The notes below the pieces were generated by a model. It was not told the origin of the DNA and did no database searches. It worked only from the letters and a program-made list of their open reading frames with translations. Both the position numbers and the translations under genes were made by a program. Shown piece after piece: positions 52,567 to 62,052 of a DNA stretch of 64,000 bases. Source of the DNA: Desulfuribacillus alkaliarsenatis (lineage in GTDB: Bacteria; Bacillota; Bacilli; Desulfuribacillales; Desulfuribacillaceae); the NCBI RefSeq assembly GCF_001730225.1, contig NZ_MIJE01000033.1, forward strand, positions 1 to 64,000, in the 5' to 3' direction. Numbering within the stretch: the stretch's first letter is position 1; each line of letters opens with the position of its first letter.

Positions 52567-54063
52567 TTAACTACTCTTTGCTTCTCTAACTAATTTTTGT
52601 GAATTTATATTCCAACTCTTTATAAAATCTACTTTCTCATCCCATATCACATCTTTTTCTATCATCTCTGGAACAATCTTAATGTGATTATATACTGATA
52701 AAAATCCTGGTATTTGTTCTAGTTCATCCCATAAAATATTAAACTTACTTTTCAATTCAGCGCGGTTAACATTATAGAATAGCCTTTGCTGGTTATAGGA
52801 GTCATAGATGTTTGTCTTTAGTTTTGTATAGTTTTTAACTAAAAAGTGACTTAAATATAAAACTGCTTTACTAATTTTCGGACAAACTACCCAACTACTT
52901 AAAGTGCGATACTCAAAGCCGCCATGGAATTGAGTACGAACATCACCTAGAAATCCGTATCTAGGTCTTCTTTGTTTTGCTGTTACAGGATTTTCTATTA
53001 AAGCTAATGGAAGAGCTAGATAGCTATCAAGCACTCTTACCATTGGTGTATTTAATTTAACGTTGCTAAAATGTATATGACCTCCAATGGCGTAGCCTTT
53101 GAAAGGCATGCTACCCGCTACCCAAGAGACTTTATTAGAATTTACTACACCAACTGCTTCTGCCATAATATTTCTTATGTTTTCAAGTAGTTGTTGAGGA
53201 TTACTGCTAGGTTCAGGTCTGATTTCTCCTAATGGACGTTTAGCTTTATTTCGATTAATTGTCCTAGCATCACAACCTACACTACCATTTTTAGAAAAAT
53301 ATTTGGATGCTAAAATCATTTTTCCTTTATTATCTTTAAACATAAACTCCGGATCTGCACCTAAGACAGGGTTTGTCGACAACTTATCGTTATTATATTG
53401 CTCTATGAAAGACACAATTGCTTGCCTAAATAACTTTTCCCTTTTTATGTTTAGAATAGGAGCGCTATCAACATTTAGAACGATATTTTTCTTAGAGCTT
53501 GTTACACCTATCCAAACAGAGCCAAAGTCTAACCCCAAAGAATAGACTGCTCTTTGGGCCAGTTGTGCAACTTTTTGGGTTTCTCTATTCTCACTCTCTG
53601 CAGTCTCAAAATATTTAATATTTACTTTAGAGGGTTTTTGTGATAACCAGACTAAATTATCATTAGAACGGTACATGATTACCGTATTAAATTGAAATAC
53701 AAAAACACGGTAGTTTCGAATCGTATTTACTTTCTCCACTTTATATCGCGCTATACCAGACTCTGTCTCACCTATTCTTTTTATCGGAGGTATTTCTATG
53801 CCATTAAGCTTAAGAATCTTGAACATTCTTAGCCTATTTTTAATATTATTTAATCCATGGGCAGGATTACAAACATAGTCAAACTCTAAATCATTATAAT
53901 TATTTTCTTTGCCCCAATTTAATAAAACACTATTTGCGGAACTGTTGTTTTTACTTTTAAAAATTGATTTTAATTCTTTATTAATATTTTTTTCTAATTT
54001 TTTGACATACTCTTGATTAGCATAGTTAATCTTACATTCCACAATGTCTGTCGCCCCCTTCAA
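52567..54063 (-). CDS. Glutamine-synthetase-fold amidoligase (COOH-NH2 ligase type 2) fused to an ATP-grasp-like remnant
   Basis: 498 residues from TTG 54063; GTG 54042, with AGGGGG upstream, is an alternative start. Residues about 235-400 hold the GS-fold amidoligase motifs: GADPEF (235-240), the metal/ATP glutamate in GEIRPEP (E280), GGHIHF (327-332) and FEYRTLSSW (383-391). Residues about 45-205 resemble a RimK-type ATP-grasp domain (NWG..., RVFVFQFNTVIMY, VLNVDSAP) from which the glycine-rich loop appears to be deleted. Such ligases make amide bonds between a carboxylate and a peptide amine. It ends an operon of three YheC/D-like ATP-grasp genes, so a peptide-tag or spore-coat modification is predicted, not shown. 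Confidence 0.8.
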   Translation of the reverse strand: MKGATDIVECKINYANQEYVKKLEKNINKELKSIFKSKNNSSANSVLLNWGKENNYNDLEFDYVCNPAHGLNNIKNRLRMFKILKLNGIEIPPIKRIGETESGIARYKVEKVNTIRNYRVFVFQFNTVIMYRSNDNLVWLSQKPSKVNIKYFETAESENRETQKVAQLAQRAVYSLGLDFGSVWIGVTSSKKNIVLNVDSAPILNIKREKLFRQAIVSFIEQYNNDKLSTNPVLGADPEFMFKDNKGKMILASKYFSKNGSVGCDARTINRNKAKRPLGEIRPEPSSNPQQLLENIRNIMAEAVGVVNSNKVSWVAGSMPFKGYAIGGHIHFSNVKLNTPMVRVLDSYLALPLALIENPVTAKQRRPRYGFLGDVRTQFHGGFEYRTLSSWVVCPKISKAVLYLSHFLVKNYTKLKTNIYDSYNQQRLFYNVNRAELKSKFNILWDELEQIPGFLSVYNHIKIVPEMIEKDVIWDEKVDFIKSWNINSQKLVREAKSS

Positions 54064-54077
54064 GGTTGATTGGGCAG

Positions 54078-55430
54078 TTATTCCCAGTTGCTTAAATATG
54101 AAATGTATGCTGATAATTTATTAACTGCTTCCTCTTGTATTTCTACTTCATCAAATCGCATTGGTTTAGCATTTATTTCTATTAAAAATAAATTGTTGTT
54201 TTTATCAATCCCAATATCCATTGACATCTCACCAAAGTTTACTTCAAATTCTTTTTCAATGGTTCTTGGTATTTCTGTCGACATTTCATTTAGTTGTTTA
54301 TAAATATCATTTAGTTTCTCTTTATCATCAATTGTATTTCTTAAAATCAAATCTAAATCCATTATTTCTCCACCGTTTGGTACATGGGTCATAAACGCGT
54401 TTGGTGCTGCTACCCTTGCTCCTGATCCTGTTAAACTCCACTCCCCAAGGCAGTTCTTCTGGGTCAATGCTCTAATATCAAATATTCTATCATCATGGCG
54501 TAATAACTTAACACCTTGTTGAATTAAATATCTTGTATTCCCTATATTTGACTCAAATAATTGTAATAGTTTACGAACATTTTTACTAACATAATTAACT
54601 ACTTTATTATCTCTTTTAGTTTGAAATACGAACCTCCTGTCTTTAAGTTTTAGCAGTCTCCATATCCCATTTCCTAAAGAATTACTGATGGGTTTAAAGT
54701 ACAACATATCGTATTTTTTTAACATCTTAACAGCATTATTCGCGTTATAAATTTTCACGTCTAACAAGAAGTTTTTAAGATAAGGGTTTTCTGAAAGTAT
54801 ACTGTATGACTCATACTTATTTAGAAAACAAGCATTAAAAAATCCTTCTCCTATCTTTTTAACTATGACCTCCTTAGCGTACTTTGAGGTCTCAAGCGCC
54901 TCCCATTTCCTGGCAGATATTTGGTTGTATATTACCTTAGGAAAAGGAAAAACAGCTTTTTCCCAAGTATATTTATCACCTTCAGATGAGCAAGTGTATA
55001 CATAACCAGAAATAGTTGTTTGATTATAGCAAGTTACGCTCTCGGGATGTATGGCTGTTACAGCAAAACCTTTTTTGCTTAATTTTTCTGCAAGCTGGTT
55101 TAAAACAATCATCTTCCCTTTCTTACTCTTAACGGTTTTTCCTGGTACTGACATAGGGTCTAACAAAATACTGACTATTGGTGCTATATTAACGATATGA
55201 TTCTCTATCTTATACTTCATTATAATAGCAGGGGTTGAAATTTGTGTTTCGTTTTTCATCTTAAAAGAGTACATTTTATCTACAACAAAGTTAGTTTTTG
55301 GGGAAATTGTGGCTAGTTCGAGATTACCCCAAAATATTTTTAAGGGTTCCAATCTATCTTTTAATAAATTATCAAGTTTATGGAATCTTATATGAAGTTT
55401 TGCTTTTTTTAAATAAAAAGTACATAACAT
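54078..55430 (-). CDS. YheC/YheD-like ATP-grasp protein, copy 3
   Basis: 450 residues, ATG 55430 with GAGGTG 6 nt upstream. N-terminal domain about 1-190, then ATP-grasp: LYFKPISNSLGNGIWRLLK (nucleotide lysine and glycine loop, partly changed: SNSLGNG), FQTKRDNK, YLIQQGVKLL, MDIGIDKNNNLFLIEINAKPMRF (metal-binding E and N). Third of three tandem paralogues; family members attach to the spore surface in B. subtilis (YheC, YheD). Confidence 0.85.
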   Translation of the reverse strand: MLCTFYLKKAKLHIRFHKLDNLLKDRLEPLKIFWGNLELATISPKTNFVVDKMYSFKMKNETQISTPAIIMKYKIENHIVNIAPIVSILLDPMSVPGKTVKSKKGKMIVLNQLAEKLSKKGFAVTAIHPESVTCYNQTTISGYVYTCSSEGDKYTWEKAVFPFPKVIYNQISARKWEALETSKYAKEVIVKKIGEGFFNACFLNKYESYSILSENPYLKNFLLDVKIYNANNAVKMLKKYDMLYFKPISNSLGNGIWRLLKLKDRRFVFQTKRDNKVVNYVSKNVRKLLQLFESNIGNTRYLIQQGVKLLRHDDRIFDIRALTQKNCLGEWSLTGSGARVAAPNAFMTHVPNGGEIMDLDLILRNTIDDKEKLNDIYKQLNEMSTEIPRTIEKEFEVNFGEMSMDIGIDKNNNLFLIEINAKPMRFDEVEIQEEAVNKLSAYISYLSNWE

Positions 55431-55433
55431 GTA

Positions 55434-56795
55434 CTACACCTCTTTTTGATATCCATCTTTAGCTAAGTATCCAGCGTATTCTATAGGTCTTCTGAAAGAT
55501 TTTTCTACAAGCTCTTCAGAGCCTTCTGTTGTTTCTATTGCTTTCCACGGCTTTGAATTTATTTCTATTAGCCAAATCTCTCCGTTATTTGTAATTCCTA
55601 AATCTAATCCTAATTCACCAAATTTTTTTTCTGACTGCTCTTCAAGTGCTTTTGGGATAATTCTCGAAGCTATAATCAATTTTTTCTTTATATTCTTAAT
55701 CATGGATGCAGAGAACGACTCCGTTAATGTATCATCTAAAGTTTTTGCCTCTCCACCTAAACTTAAATTTGAGGTAATTGAACCTGGTTTAGATACCCTT
55801 GCAAACATTTTTGTTCTGATCCAATTGCCTTTTTCATTCTTTTGCATTAGTACTCTAATATCAAGAGGTGATCCTTTGTATTTTACTAATGGTAAGCCTC
55901 TTTGAATAATGTATTTCCTTTTCTTAACAATGTTACTTATAAATTCTTCAAGCCTTGCTATATTATTCGCACTTCCTGCAATTAATGTATTACCTTGGTA
56001 TTTATACTCAAATACATTTTTGTTTTTTGTAACTGTAATAATGCCTCGTCCTTGACTACCGTTGATTGGTTTTAAATATACAAGCTTATATTTATTAACT
56101 TCTTTAGCTACTTGATTTACATTCTCTAAAAGAACTGTTGGAGGATGATATTTTTTCGCAATCTCGTGTTCAGTTATATAATTAAATATCTCCCATTTGT
56201 CTAAATATCCAGGGTTAAAGTAATGAAGAACTTTATTATGAAGTTTCTCAAGGGATTTTTTTACATTAGGTAATTTCTCATATGTTCTTGAAGAATTCTG
56301 GTCATACATAACATTCGGAAAAGGCATATATTTTTTTGTTAATTTACCATTTATCAACAGGTATCCATGTATTATTTTTTTTTGCCAGTTTATATCATCT
56401 GCATTAAATGCATATGCTACATAATTTAATTGTTTAGCGTGATTAAAGTAATGTTCAAGTACTTTCTTTTGTAGCACCGATAAGCTTTTGTTATTCCGTC
56501 TTTTTCTTATAAAAATTCCTATTAGCGGGCCGAGAATAAGTGTTTGTTTTCTATCATTAATTTCATACTTAATAACAAGATTTTCATCTGATAGATTAAG
56601 TATGTTAAATAGCTTAAGAGATAGCTCAATTCTTTCATTTTTATCAATGTTTTTAGTAAGGTTTATCCTAGCCTTCTTGCTACCGAATTGAATTATATAA
56701 TAAGAGTACTTACCTTTATTTGTTTGTGATGTATACAATTTCACTTCATTTATATCTAAATCATTATTTACAATAATAGAAATGCTTTTTTTCAC
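55434..56795 (-). CDS. YheC/YheD-like ATP-grasp protein, copy 2
   Basis: 453 residues from GTG 56795 with GAGGGTGG upstream and a GTGA overlap to the gene before. The ATP-grasp core is well kept: VYLKPINGSQGRGIITV, YIIQRGLPLVKYKGSPLDIRVLMQK, LDLGITNNGEIWLIEINSKPW. This copy has the best nucleotide loop of the three. It probably joins a carboxylate to an amine using ATP; substrates unknown. Confidence 0.87.
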   Translation of the reverse strand: MKKSISIIVNNDLDINEVKLYTSQTNKGKYSYYIIQFGSKKARINLTKNIDKNERIELSLKLFNILNLSDENLVIKYEINDRKQTLILGPLIGIFIRKRRNNKSLSVLQKKVLEHYFNHAKQLNYVAYAFNADDINWQKKIIHGYLLINGKLTKKYMPFPNVMYDQNSSRTYEKLPNVKKSLEKLHNKVLHYFNPGYLDKWEIFNYITEHEIAKKYHPPTVLLENVNQVAKEVNKYKLVYLKPINGSQGRGIITVTKNKNVFEYKYQGNTLIAGSANNIARLEEFISNIVKKRKYIIQRGLPLVKYKGSPLDIRVLMQKNEKGNWIRTKMFARVSKPGSITSNLSLGGEAKTLDDTLTESFSASMIKNIKKKLIIASRIIPKALEEQSEKKFGELGLDLGITNNGEIWLIEINSKPWKAIETTEGSEELVEKSFRRPIEYAGYLAKDGYQKEV

Positions 56796-58153
56796 TTTAG
56801 ACCACCCTCACAATGCTTTAGCCAGAGCTGCAAGCAGTATTCAATAGGTATACGTAAAGATTTTAATCGTAAATTTTTGTCAATAAGCTTTAATGCTTTT
56901 CTGCCAGGACGGGGATTAATTTCTATAATCCATGGTTTGCCAGATTTATCAATTCCTATATCTATACCCAACTCGCCGTATGTTCCGTAATGGTTTTCAA
57001 GTGTATATGCAACTAATATTGAGATATCTTTTATTTGCTGTAACAGGAATCCAGGTTTTTTACCAGTTATCTTTGATATTTTATTGATTATTAATTCACC
57101 ATCTTTAACAGTGCCTCCGCTTGCCAAATTACTTGTAATATCGTGTTCCTTACCTATTCGTGCAATAATTGCTGTTACTCCCCAGCGTAAATTTGGCTTT
57201 TTTTGTAGTAGCGCTCTAAAATCGATAATTCGATTGTTACTCTTTACTAAATTTATCTCTTGCTGTACTAGGAATTTTCGTTTATTTTTTATAAAATATT
57301 TAACAATGTAATTCTTTGCTTGATTCATTCTTTTACTAGTACTCTGAGTATTATTAGAAAATATTTTTATGATGTTCTTTTGTTTTTTTATTTTATAGAT
57401 ATTCTGGCCCTGAGTGCCATTTATTGGTTTAATATATAAAGAAGGATGTTTTTCAATCATGTTCATAAAATCATTAAATGTTTGGAATTTTACCGTATCA
57501 GGGAGATATGGACTTACCATTGGATTTTTATTTAGAATTGTGTGTATTTCATATTTGTCTCCAATAGAGGAGTTATATTTTAATATATTGGAATATTGTT
57601 GAAATCGTTTGCGTTCTTCATGGGCAATCGCCCATTCTGTACTAGATCCATAGATACCTCGATCAAATATAACATTAGGAAGAGGAAGCAATCTATTAAC
57701 CCATTCAGATGTATTTTCATTGTATATATAACCATTGATTGTTTCTTTGTGAAAATCTGTATTATTAGGACTAAATACACCTAACGCTACCCCTAGTTGA
57801 TGGGAAATTCTAGCTAAATCTTTTAATAATGTGTCTAGCAAACCAAATTGACCTTGCTCGTTTTCTTTAACATATACAGCGACTAAAGGGCCAATAGCTA
57901 CTGAAGATTTAGTTACCTTGACGTGCATCTCCACATTATTAAACGGAAACAAAAGCTTCGCTGCTAACCTATCTGATATTATTAAGTATTCTTTATTGTG
58001 AAAGCTAACAGCTGCATTAATACAATGTTGACCAAAAGCGACTGATGTTTCTACTATTTCCTCAAAGTATTCATGTGCTTGCATAGATTTAGGTAATACT
58101 ATACTAAGTTCTTTGTCTTTTAGTACTTTGATATTATATTTGTATATCTCCAT
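56792..58153 (-). CDS. YheC/YheD-like ATP-grasp protein, copy 1
   Basis: 453 residues; ATG 58153 (AGGGGG, 6 nt) is preferred to 58180. Core motifs: LYIKPINGTQGQNIYKIKK, FLVQQEINLVKSNNRIIDFRALLQK, IDIGIDKSGKPWIIEINPRPG. First gene of the four-gene amide-ligase operon 58153-52567. The gap of 126 bp to cotE holds a terminator for the cotE transcript, so this operon must have its own promoter here. Confidence 0.87.
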   Translation of the reverse strand: MEIYKYNIKVLKDKELSIVLPKSMQAHEYFEEIVETSVAFGQHCINAAVSFHNKEYLIISDRLAAKLLFPFNNVEMHVKVTKSSVAIGPLVAVYVKENEQGQFGLLDTLLKDLARISHQLGVALGVFSPNNTDFHKETINGYIYNENTSEWVNRLLPLPNVIFDRGIYGSSTEWAIAHEERKRFQQYSNILKYNSSIGDKYEIHTILNKNPMVSPYLPDTVKFQTFNDFMNMIEKHPSLYIKPINGTQGQNIYKIKKQKNIIKIFSNNTQSTSKRMNQAKNYIVKYFIKNKRKFLVQQEINLVKSNNRIIDFRALLQKKPNLRWGVTAIIARIGKEHDITSNLASGGTVKDGELIINKISKITGKKPGFLLQQIKDISILVAYTLENHYGTYGELGIDIGIDKSGKPWIIEINPRPGRKALKLIDKNLRLKSLRIPIEYCLQLWLKHCEGGLK

Positions 58154-58239
58154 ATAAATCCCCCTATTGCTATCTAGCATTAGTCTATGCTTAAATCAGC
58201 TTGAAAGTGTGAGATTAAGTAGCCTGAAGTAAAAAGGCA

Positions 58240-58260
58240 AAAAAAAAGGGCCTAAGCCCA
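58240..58260 (-). terminator. Terminator after cotE
   Basis: GGGC-CTAA-GCCC (58248-58259) and a run of eight As on the plus strand (Ts on the minus strand). Confidence 0.85.
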
Positions 58261-58278
58261 AGTGTATACACTTTAAAA

Positions 58279-58842
58279 TTAATCTTCGTCATCAATTAAA
58301 ATATCGGTATCTAGTTGATTATCTTCTTCAATTTCATCATCAATGAAATCTGAATCATCAAAGTCCTTTTCATCTGGTTCTACAACTAATACAGCTATTT
58401 TTGTTTCTCCTACTAATTCAACGTAATACTCTTTTTCTACTTTAACACGGATGCTGTCTCCTTCTTCATTCACTTTAGCTTCTAGACAATTTGGCTGTTG
58501 TTTTACAATAGTTATAACATCCATATTACTACCAGTGCTATTATTATCCATCATATCCATAGAAATCTCTTCAACATAAGTAACAAGTTCTTTTGCTACA
58601 GTAGTTTTGGTATTGTCATCGTAGGAATACCAAATATTCACATCGTATGTTCCAGTAATTTCTACTACGTCACCAACTTTTTCTGACATACAAGTGTGAT
58701 TAATAACCCAAGCACCTAAAATACTAGTTGGCGAATTAGCTGGTTTTACTATATGGACGGCTTGCGAATACTTGCGACCTTTTGCACATACAGCTTTAGT
58801 AAATATTTCGCGAGTATTTACCTGATTATCGATATACACCAT
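58279..58842 (-). CDS. Outer spore coat protein CotE
   Basis: 187 residues, AGAGGAGG upstream. CotE family: TREIFTKAVCAKGRKYSQ at the N-terminus, ILGAWVINHTC, VEITGTYDVNIWYSYDDNTKTTVAKELVTYVE, and a highly acidic C-terminal tail (DEIEEDNQLDTDILIDDED). CotE is the organiser of the outer coat in Bacillus. Expression in the mother cell is expected. Near the ATP-grasp operon, which suits a spore-surface theme. Confidence 0.94.
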   Translation of the reverse strand: MVYIDNQVNTREIFTKAVCAKGRKYSQAVHIVKPANSPTSILGAWVINHTCMSEKVGDVVEITGTYDVNIWYSYDDNTKTTVAKELVTYVEEISMDMMDNNSTGSNMDVITIVKQQPNCLEAKVNEEGDSIRVKVEKEYYVELVGETKIAVLVVEPDEKDFDDSDFIDDEIEEDNQLDTDILIDDED

Positions 58843-58962
58843 AATGTAACCTCCTCTTTCGTTTTCTATTACTTCTTAGATAATCAAATGTTTTGATTGC
58901 GAAGAATAAGCCCATATCGGCTTTTAGTTCAATTGTATGCAGGATATGTGCCTATAGTGCAT

Positions 58963-59000
58963 AAAAAAGCTCACATTTTTAAAAAAAATGTGAGCTTTTT
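58963..59000 (-). terminator. Terminator after the ricA-like gene
   Basis: AAAAAGCTCACATTTTT pairs with AAAATGTGAGCTTTTT around a short loop; strong in both directions. Confidence 0.85.
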
Positions 59001-59001
59001 A

Positions 59002-59358
59002 TTAATGACAACCACTACAATGGTTACAACCGCCTTTAGCGTGGTCGTTAACCATTATATTTGGCGAAACTGCTTTAACAAAAATATGTATTAAATTTTT
59101 CAGATATTCTTCTACCTCTTGTTGTAATTCTATATATTCGCTGAAAAGTGGTATCGAAAGTAGTTCTTCATAAATCTGTTTATACTCTTCTTGATTAGAC
59201 TCTTTCATTATACTCAGTAAATGTTGGATTTTATCATTGTCATTTATTTGTTTCTCTAGATCCCTGTATTGTCTTACAAAATCTAGTTCGGCTATCTCTA
59301 AACCTAAACTATGGGCTTTGTTAAGTAATTCCATAGGGTCAAAATTATTTTCCATCAT
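59002..59358 (-). CDS. RicA/YmcA-family (DUF964) regulator
   Basis: 118 residues; ATG 59358 with AAGGAG 9 nt upstream, inside the end of miaB. A helical hairpin protein of the YlbF/YmcA type (IAELDFVRQYRDLEKQINDNDKIQHLLSIMKES, FSEYIELQQEVEEYLKNLI). It ends in GGCNHCSGCH, with cysteines that can bind the Fe-S cluster of the RicA-RicF-RicT complex, which guides RNase Y and sporulation timing. Position after miaB is as in Bacillus (miaB-ymcA-cotE). Confidence 0.88.
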   Translation of the reverse strand: MMENNFDPMELLNKAHSLGLEIAELDFVRQYRDLEKQINDNDKIQHLLSIMKESNQEEYKQIYEELLSIPLFSEYIELQQEVEEYLKNLIHIFVKAVSPNIMVNDHAKGGCNHCSGCH

Positions 59359-60685
59359 TATCAATAACTCCTTCTAAGCTCCAAGTCTTAGCAGTTTCAA
59401 TACGAATATTAACTAGTTGACCTATTAAAGTATCTTCTCCAAAGAAGTTTACAACTTTATTTGTTCTAGTTCTTCCCGTTAATTTGTCAGTGTTTGTTTT
59501 ACTATAACCTTCTACAAGTACTTCGACAGTTTTATTAACATATTCTAAATTCTTCTTTTTGCTGATATCATTTTGTGTTTGTATTAGTGCTTGTAGCCTT
59601 CGTTTTTTATCACTTAGAGATATATTGTCTTCTAAGTTAGCGGCAGGTGTTCCAGTTCTAGGGGAATATATAAAAGTATAAGCAATGTCAAATTCAACCT
59701 GTCTTACCATATCTAATGTTTTTTCAAACTGTTCATCTGTTTCCCCTGGGAACCCAACGATAATATCTGTGCTTAGTGCTACATTTGGTATGTTGTTTTT
59801 AATAGCATTAATTTTATCTAAATACCATTCACGTGAATGTTTCCTGTTCATGCGTTTTAAGACTTCGTCACTACCTGCTTGAAACGGCAAATGAATTTGC
59901 TCGCAGATATTTTCACTATTTTTAATTACATCCATCAGTTCATCTGTAAAATCTTTAGGATGGCTTGTCATGAACCTAATTCTATTAATACCTATTTTGT
60001 CTATTTCTTTAAGTAAAGTTGGAAAATCGACGTTATCTTCTAAGTCATTGCCATAGGAATTAACATTCTGTCCTAAAAGGGTAACTTCTTTGTACCCTTC
60101 ATCTTTTAGCTGCTTAATCTCAGTTATTATGTTTTCAAAAGAACGACTTCGTTCCCTTCCGCGGGTATGTGGAACTATACAATACGTGCAAAAATTATTG
60201 CAGCCATACATTATAGTTACCCAAGCTTTAAGTCCGTCCTTTCTAGCTCTTGGAAGATTTTCTACTATTTCCCCTTCTGTTTGCCACACATCTATAATTG
60301 TCTCTTTACTCAAAAATGCTTGCTCAATTAGTTCTGGCAGCTTATGTATGTTATGCGTTCCAAATACCATATCTACCTGTGGATAAGATTTTAATATACG
60401 ATCAACAACAGTCTGTTGCTGAGCCATACAACCACATAAAGCAAGCAGCATATTAGGATTAGAACGCTTTAAATTTTTCATTCTACCTATTTCACCAAAA
60501 ACTTTATTATCTGCGTTTTCACGAACTGAGCATGTATTAAATATTATAAAATCCGCATCTTCTTCCGTGGTTGTTGGAGCGTATCCAAGCTCATTTAACA
60601 TACCCTCCATTATCTCAGTATCATGTTCATTCATCTGACACCCATAGGTTCTAAACAAATATTTCCTTCTATTTTTAACTTCCAT
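59345..60685 (-). CDS. tRNA methylthiotransferase MiaB
   Basis: 446 residues. N-terminal UPF0004 domain with three cluster cysteines (TYGCQMNEHDTE, FNTCSVRENA, LCGCMAQ), radical SAM domain with CNNFCTYCIVPHTRG, and a C-terminal TRAM domain. It adds a methylthio group to i6A37 made by MiaA (46381). Directly upstream of the ricA-like gene with 14 bp overlap. Confidence 0.96.
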   Translation of the reverse strand: MEVKNRRKYLFRTYGCQMNEHDTEIMEGMLNELGYAPTTTEEDADFIIFNTCSVRENADNKVFGEIGRMKNLKRSNPNMLLALCGCMAQQQTVVDRILKSYPQVDMVFGTHNIHKLPELIEQAFLSKETIIDVWQTEGEIVENLPRARKDGLKAWVTIMYGCNNFCTYCIVPHTRGRERSRSFENIITEIKQLKDEGYKEVTLLGQNVNSYGNDLEDNVDFPTLLKEIDKIGINRIRFMTSHPKDFTDELMDVIKNSENICEQIHLPFQAGSDEVLKRMNRKHSREWYLDKINAIKNNIPNVALSTDIIVGFPGETDEQFEKTLDMVRQVEFDIAYTFIYSPRTGTPAANLEDNISLSDKKRRLQALIQTQNDISKKKNLEYVNKTVEVLVEGYSKTNTDKLTGRTRTNKVVNFFGEDTLIGQLVNIRIETAKTWSLEGVIDNDGK

Positions 60686-60769
60686 AATTTACACTCCTAT
60701 AAAGTTATAACTATATTTTTTCTTTAACTGTACTATTATATCAAAAAAAGTTTTATAATAAAATCGACA

Positions 60770-60804
60770 AAAGATTACTGGAGCTTCCACCAGTAATCTT
60801 TAAA
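60770..60804 (-). terminator. Terminator after the zinc-ribbon membrane gene
   Basis: AAAGATTACTGG (60770-60781) pairs with CCAGTAATCTTT (60790-60801). The T-run on the minus strand is short. Confidence 0.65.
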
Positions 60805-60809
60805 ATTTT

Positions 60810-61424
60810 TTATTTATCTTCATCTTTAGGTAATTCTAGCTTCTCGTAGCAATGAGGACAATAAGGTATAGTATCAAGCCTGAGTTTTTTGCAATTATTA
60901 CATATTATAACATTCCCAACAGGTCTAACTAATAGGTATATACCTAAACCAATAATCGACGTTAAAAATACTATTATAGCCCATGGTAAGGCACCAAAGA
61001 CGCCAGCCCTAGCTCCAGCATCACGATAAACAAATATAGCTAGTAAGCTGTTTAAAGCAAATACCAAAGCTATTAGCAAAAAGATGTAAATGTTAGACGA
61101 TTGCCTATGCGGTTCATCTTGATTATTGCCCTGACCAATAATTTCATCACTATTTATATTATCTTGATCTTCCTGTAGCTTATTTTCATTATCTTCTTGT
61201 TGGTTGTACTCGTTAGAGTCTGTTAGGTTAATATCCATTTGATTAAATGGATTAAAAAAAATCGTAATTATGGTTAATACTACTATAATAACAACGTTAA
61301 AGATTAATAAAACTAACCAGAATTTGAATAAATTATTCCCGTTCTTATAAGTAACGTAAGTAATTGTTGCTGTTAAAAGCGTTATTACTAAAAGTAAAAT
61401 ATATATAAAAGCAATCAAGTTCAT
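60810..61424 (-). CDS. Membrane protein with C-terminal zinc ribbon
   Basis: 204 residues. Four membrane segments (about 2-22, 32-56, 108-128 and 140-166); between the second and third is an acidic, Asn/Gln-rich loop (NEYNQQEDNENKLQEDQDN). The C-terminus carries CNNCKKLRLDTIPYCPHC, a zinc-ribbon. Members in Bacillota are of unknown role. GGGGG lies 5 nt before ATG 61424. Confidence 0.75.
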   Translation of the reverse strand: MNLIAFIYILLLVITLLTATITYVTYKNGNNLFKFWLVLLIFNVVIIVVLTIITIFFNPFNQMDINLTDSNEYNQQEDNENKLQEDQDNINSDEIIGQGNNQDEPHRQSSNIYIFLLIALVFALNSLLAIFVYRDAGARAGVFGALPWAIIVFLTSIIGLGIYLLVRPVGNVIICNNCKKLRLDTIPYCPHCYEKLELPKDEDK

Positions 61425-61467
61425 ATTGCCCCCTTTATCTAAAAACTATAGTTCTATTAAATCACTT

Positions 61468-62052
61468 CTATCTCTTTTTCTCAATAGCAATTAAATATGG
61501 GGCTTTTTCTTTATTAATATTATTGTACTGTATAACTCCAAATTCATATGTATTTAAGCGTGATACATAATCTGTAACAAGATCTGCTTCTTCTTGTCCA
61601 CCATCATGTCCAGGATATAAAATTATACTAACTAGTCCATTAGGAAGTAACAGCTTCAAACCTTTTTTTAGTGCATTTAATGTAGTGTACGGCTTGGTGA
61701 TGATTTTCGATTGTGAACCTGGTAAATACCCTAGATTAAACATTATAACTTTAACTTGTTCTTTAACATACATGTCCATATCTTGGTGACCAGCACAATA
61801 GAAAAACAATCTTTGGTTTAACTTATTAAAATCAGCCTGTGTTAAATGTTCATGTAGTCTCTGCTTCGTTTGTCTAATGGCATCTTCTTGTATATCAAAG
61901 ATGTATAGCTTTGAGTTTTTTGATAAATGATTGATTAAAAACAACGTATCATTGCCATTTCCTGCTGTAGCATCAATTGCATTACCGCCTGATTGGAGCT
62001 TAGAAGCAGCAAGTAGATGTGCAAACTGAATTACGGGTAATAGTTTTCTCAT
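61468..62052 (-). CDS. Class I SAM methyltransferase, MnmM/YtqB-like
   Basis: 194 residues. SAM-binding motif ATAGNGNDTLFL, the acidic LYIFDIQEDA, and VIMFNLGYLPGSQSKIITKPYTT (the N-LG-LPG motif). This fits the YtqB family, now known as MnmM, which methylates the wobble uridine side chain in tRNA. Overlaps the metallo-hydrolase gene by 4 bp (ATGA). Confidence 0.87.
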   Translation of the reverse strand: MRKLLPVIQFAHLLAASKLQSGGNAIDATAGNGNDTLFLINHLSKNSKLYIFDIQEDAIRQTKQRLHEHLTQADFNKLNQRLFFYCAGHQDMDMYVKEQVKVIMFNLGYLPGSQSKIITKPYTTLNALKKGLKLLLPNGLVSIILYPGHDGGQEEADLVTDYVSRLNTYEFGVIQYNNINKEKAPYLIAIEKKR

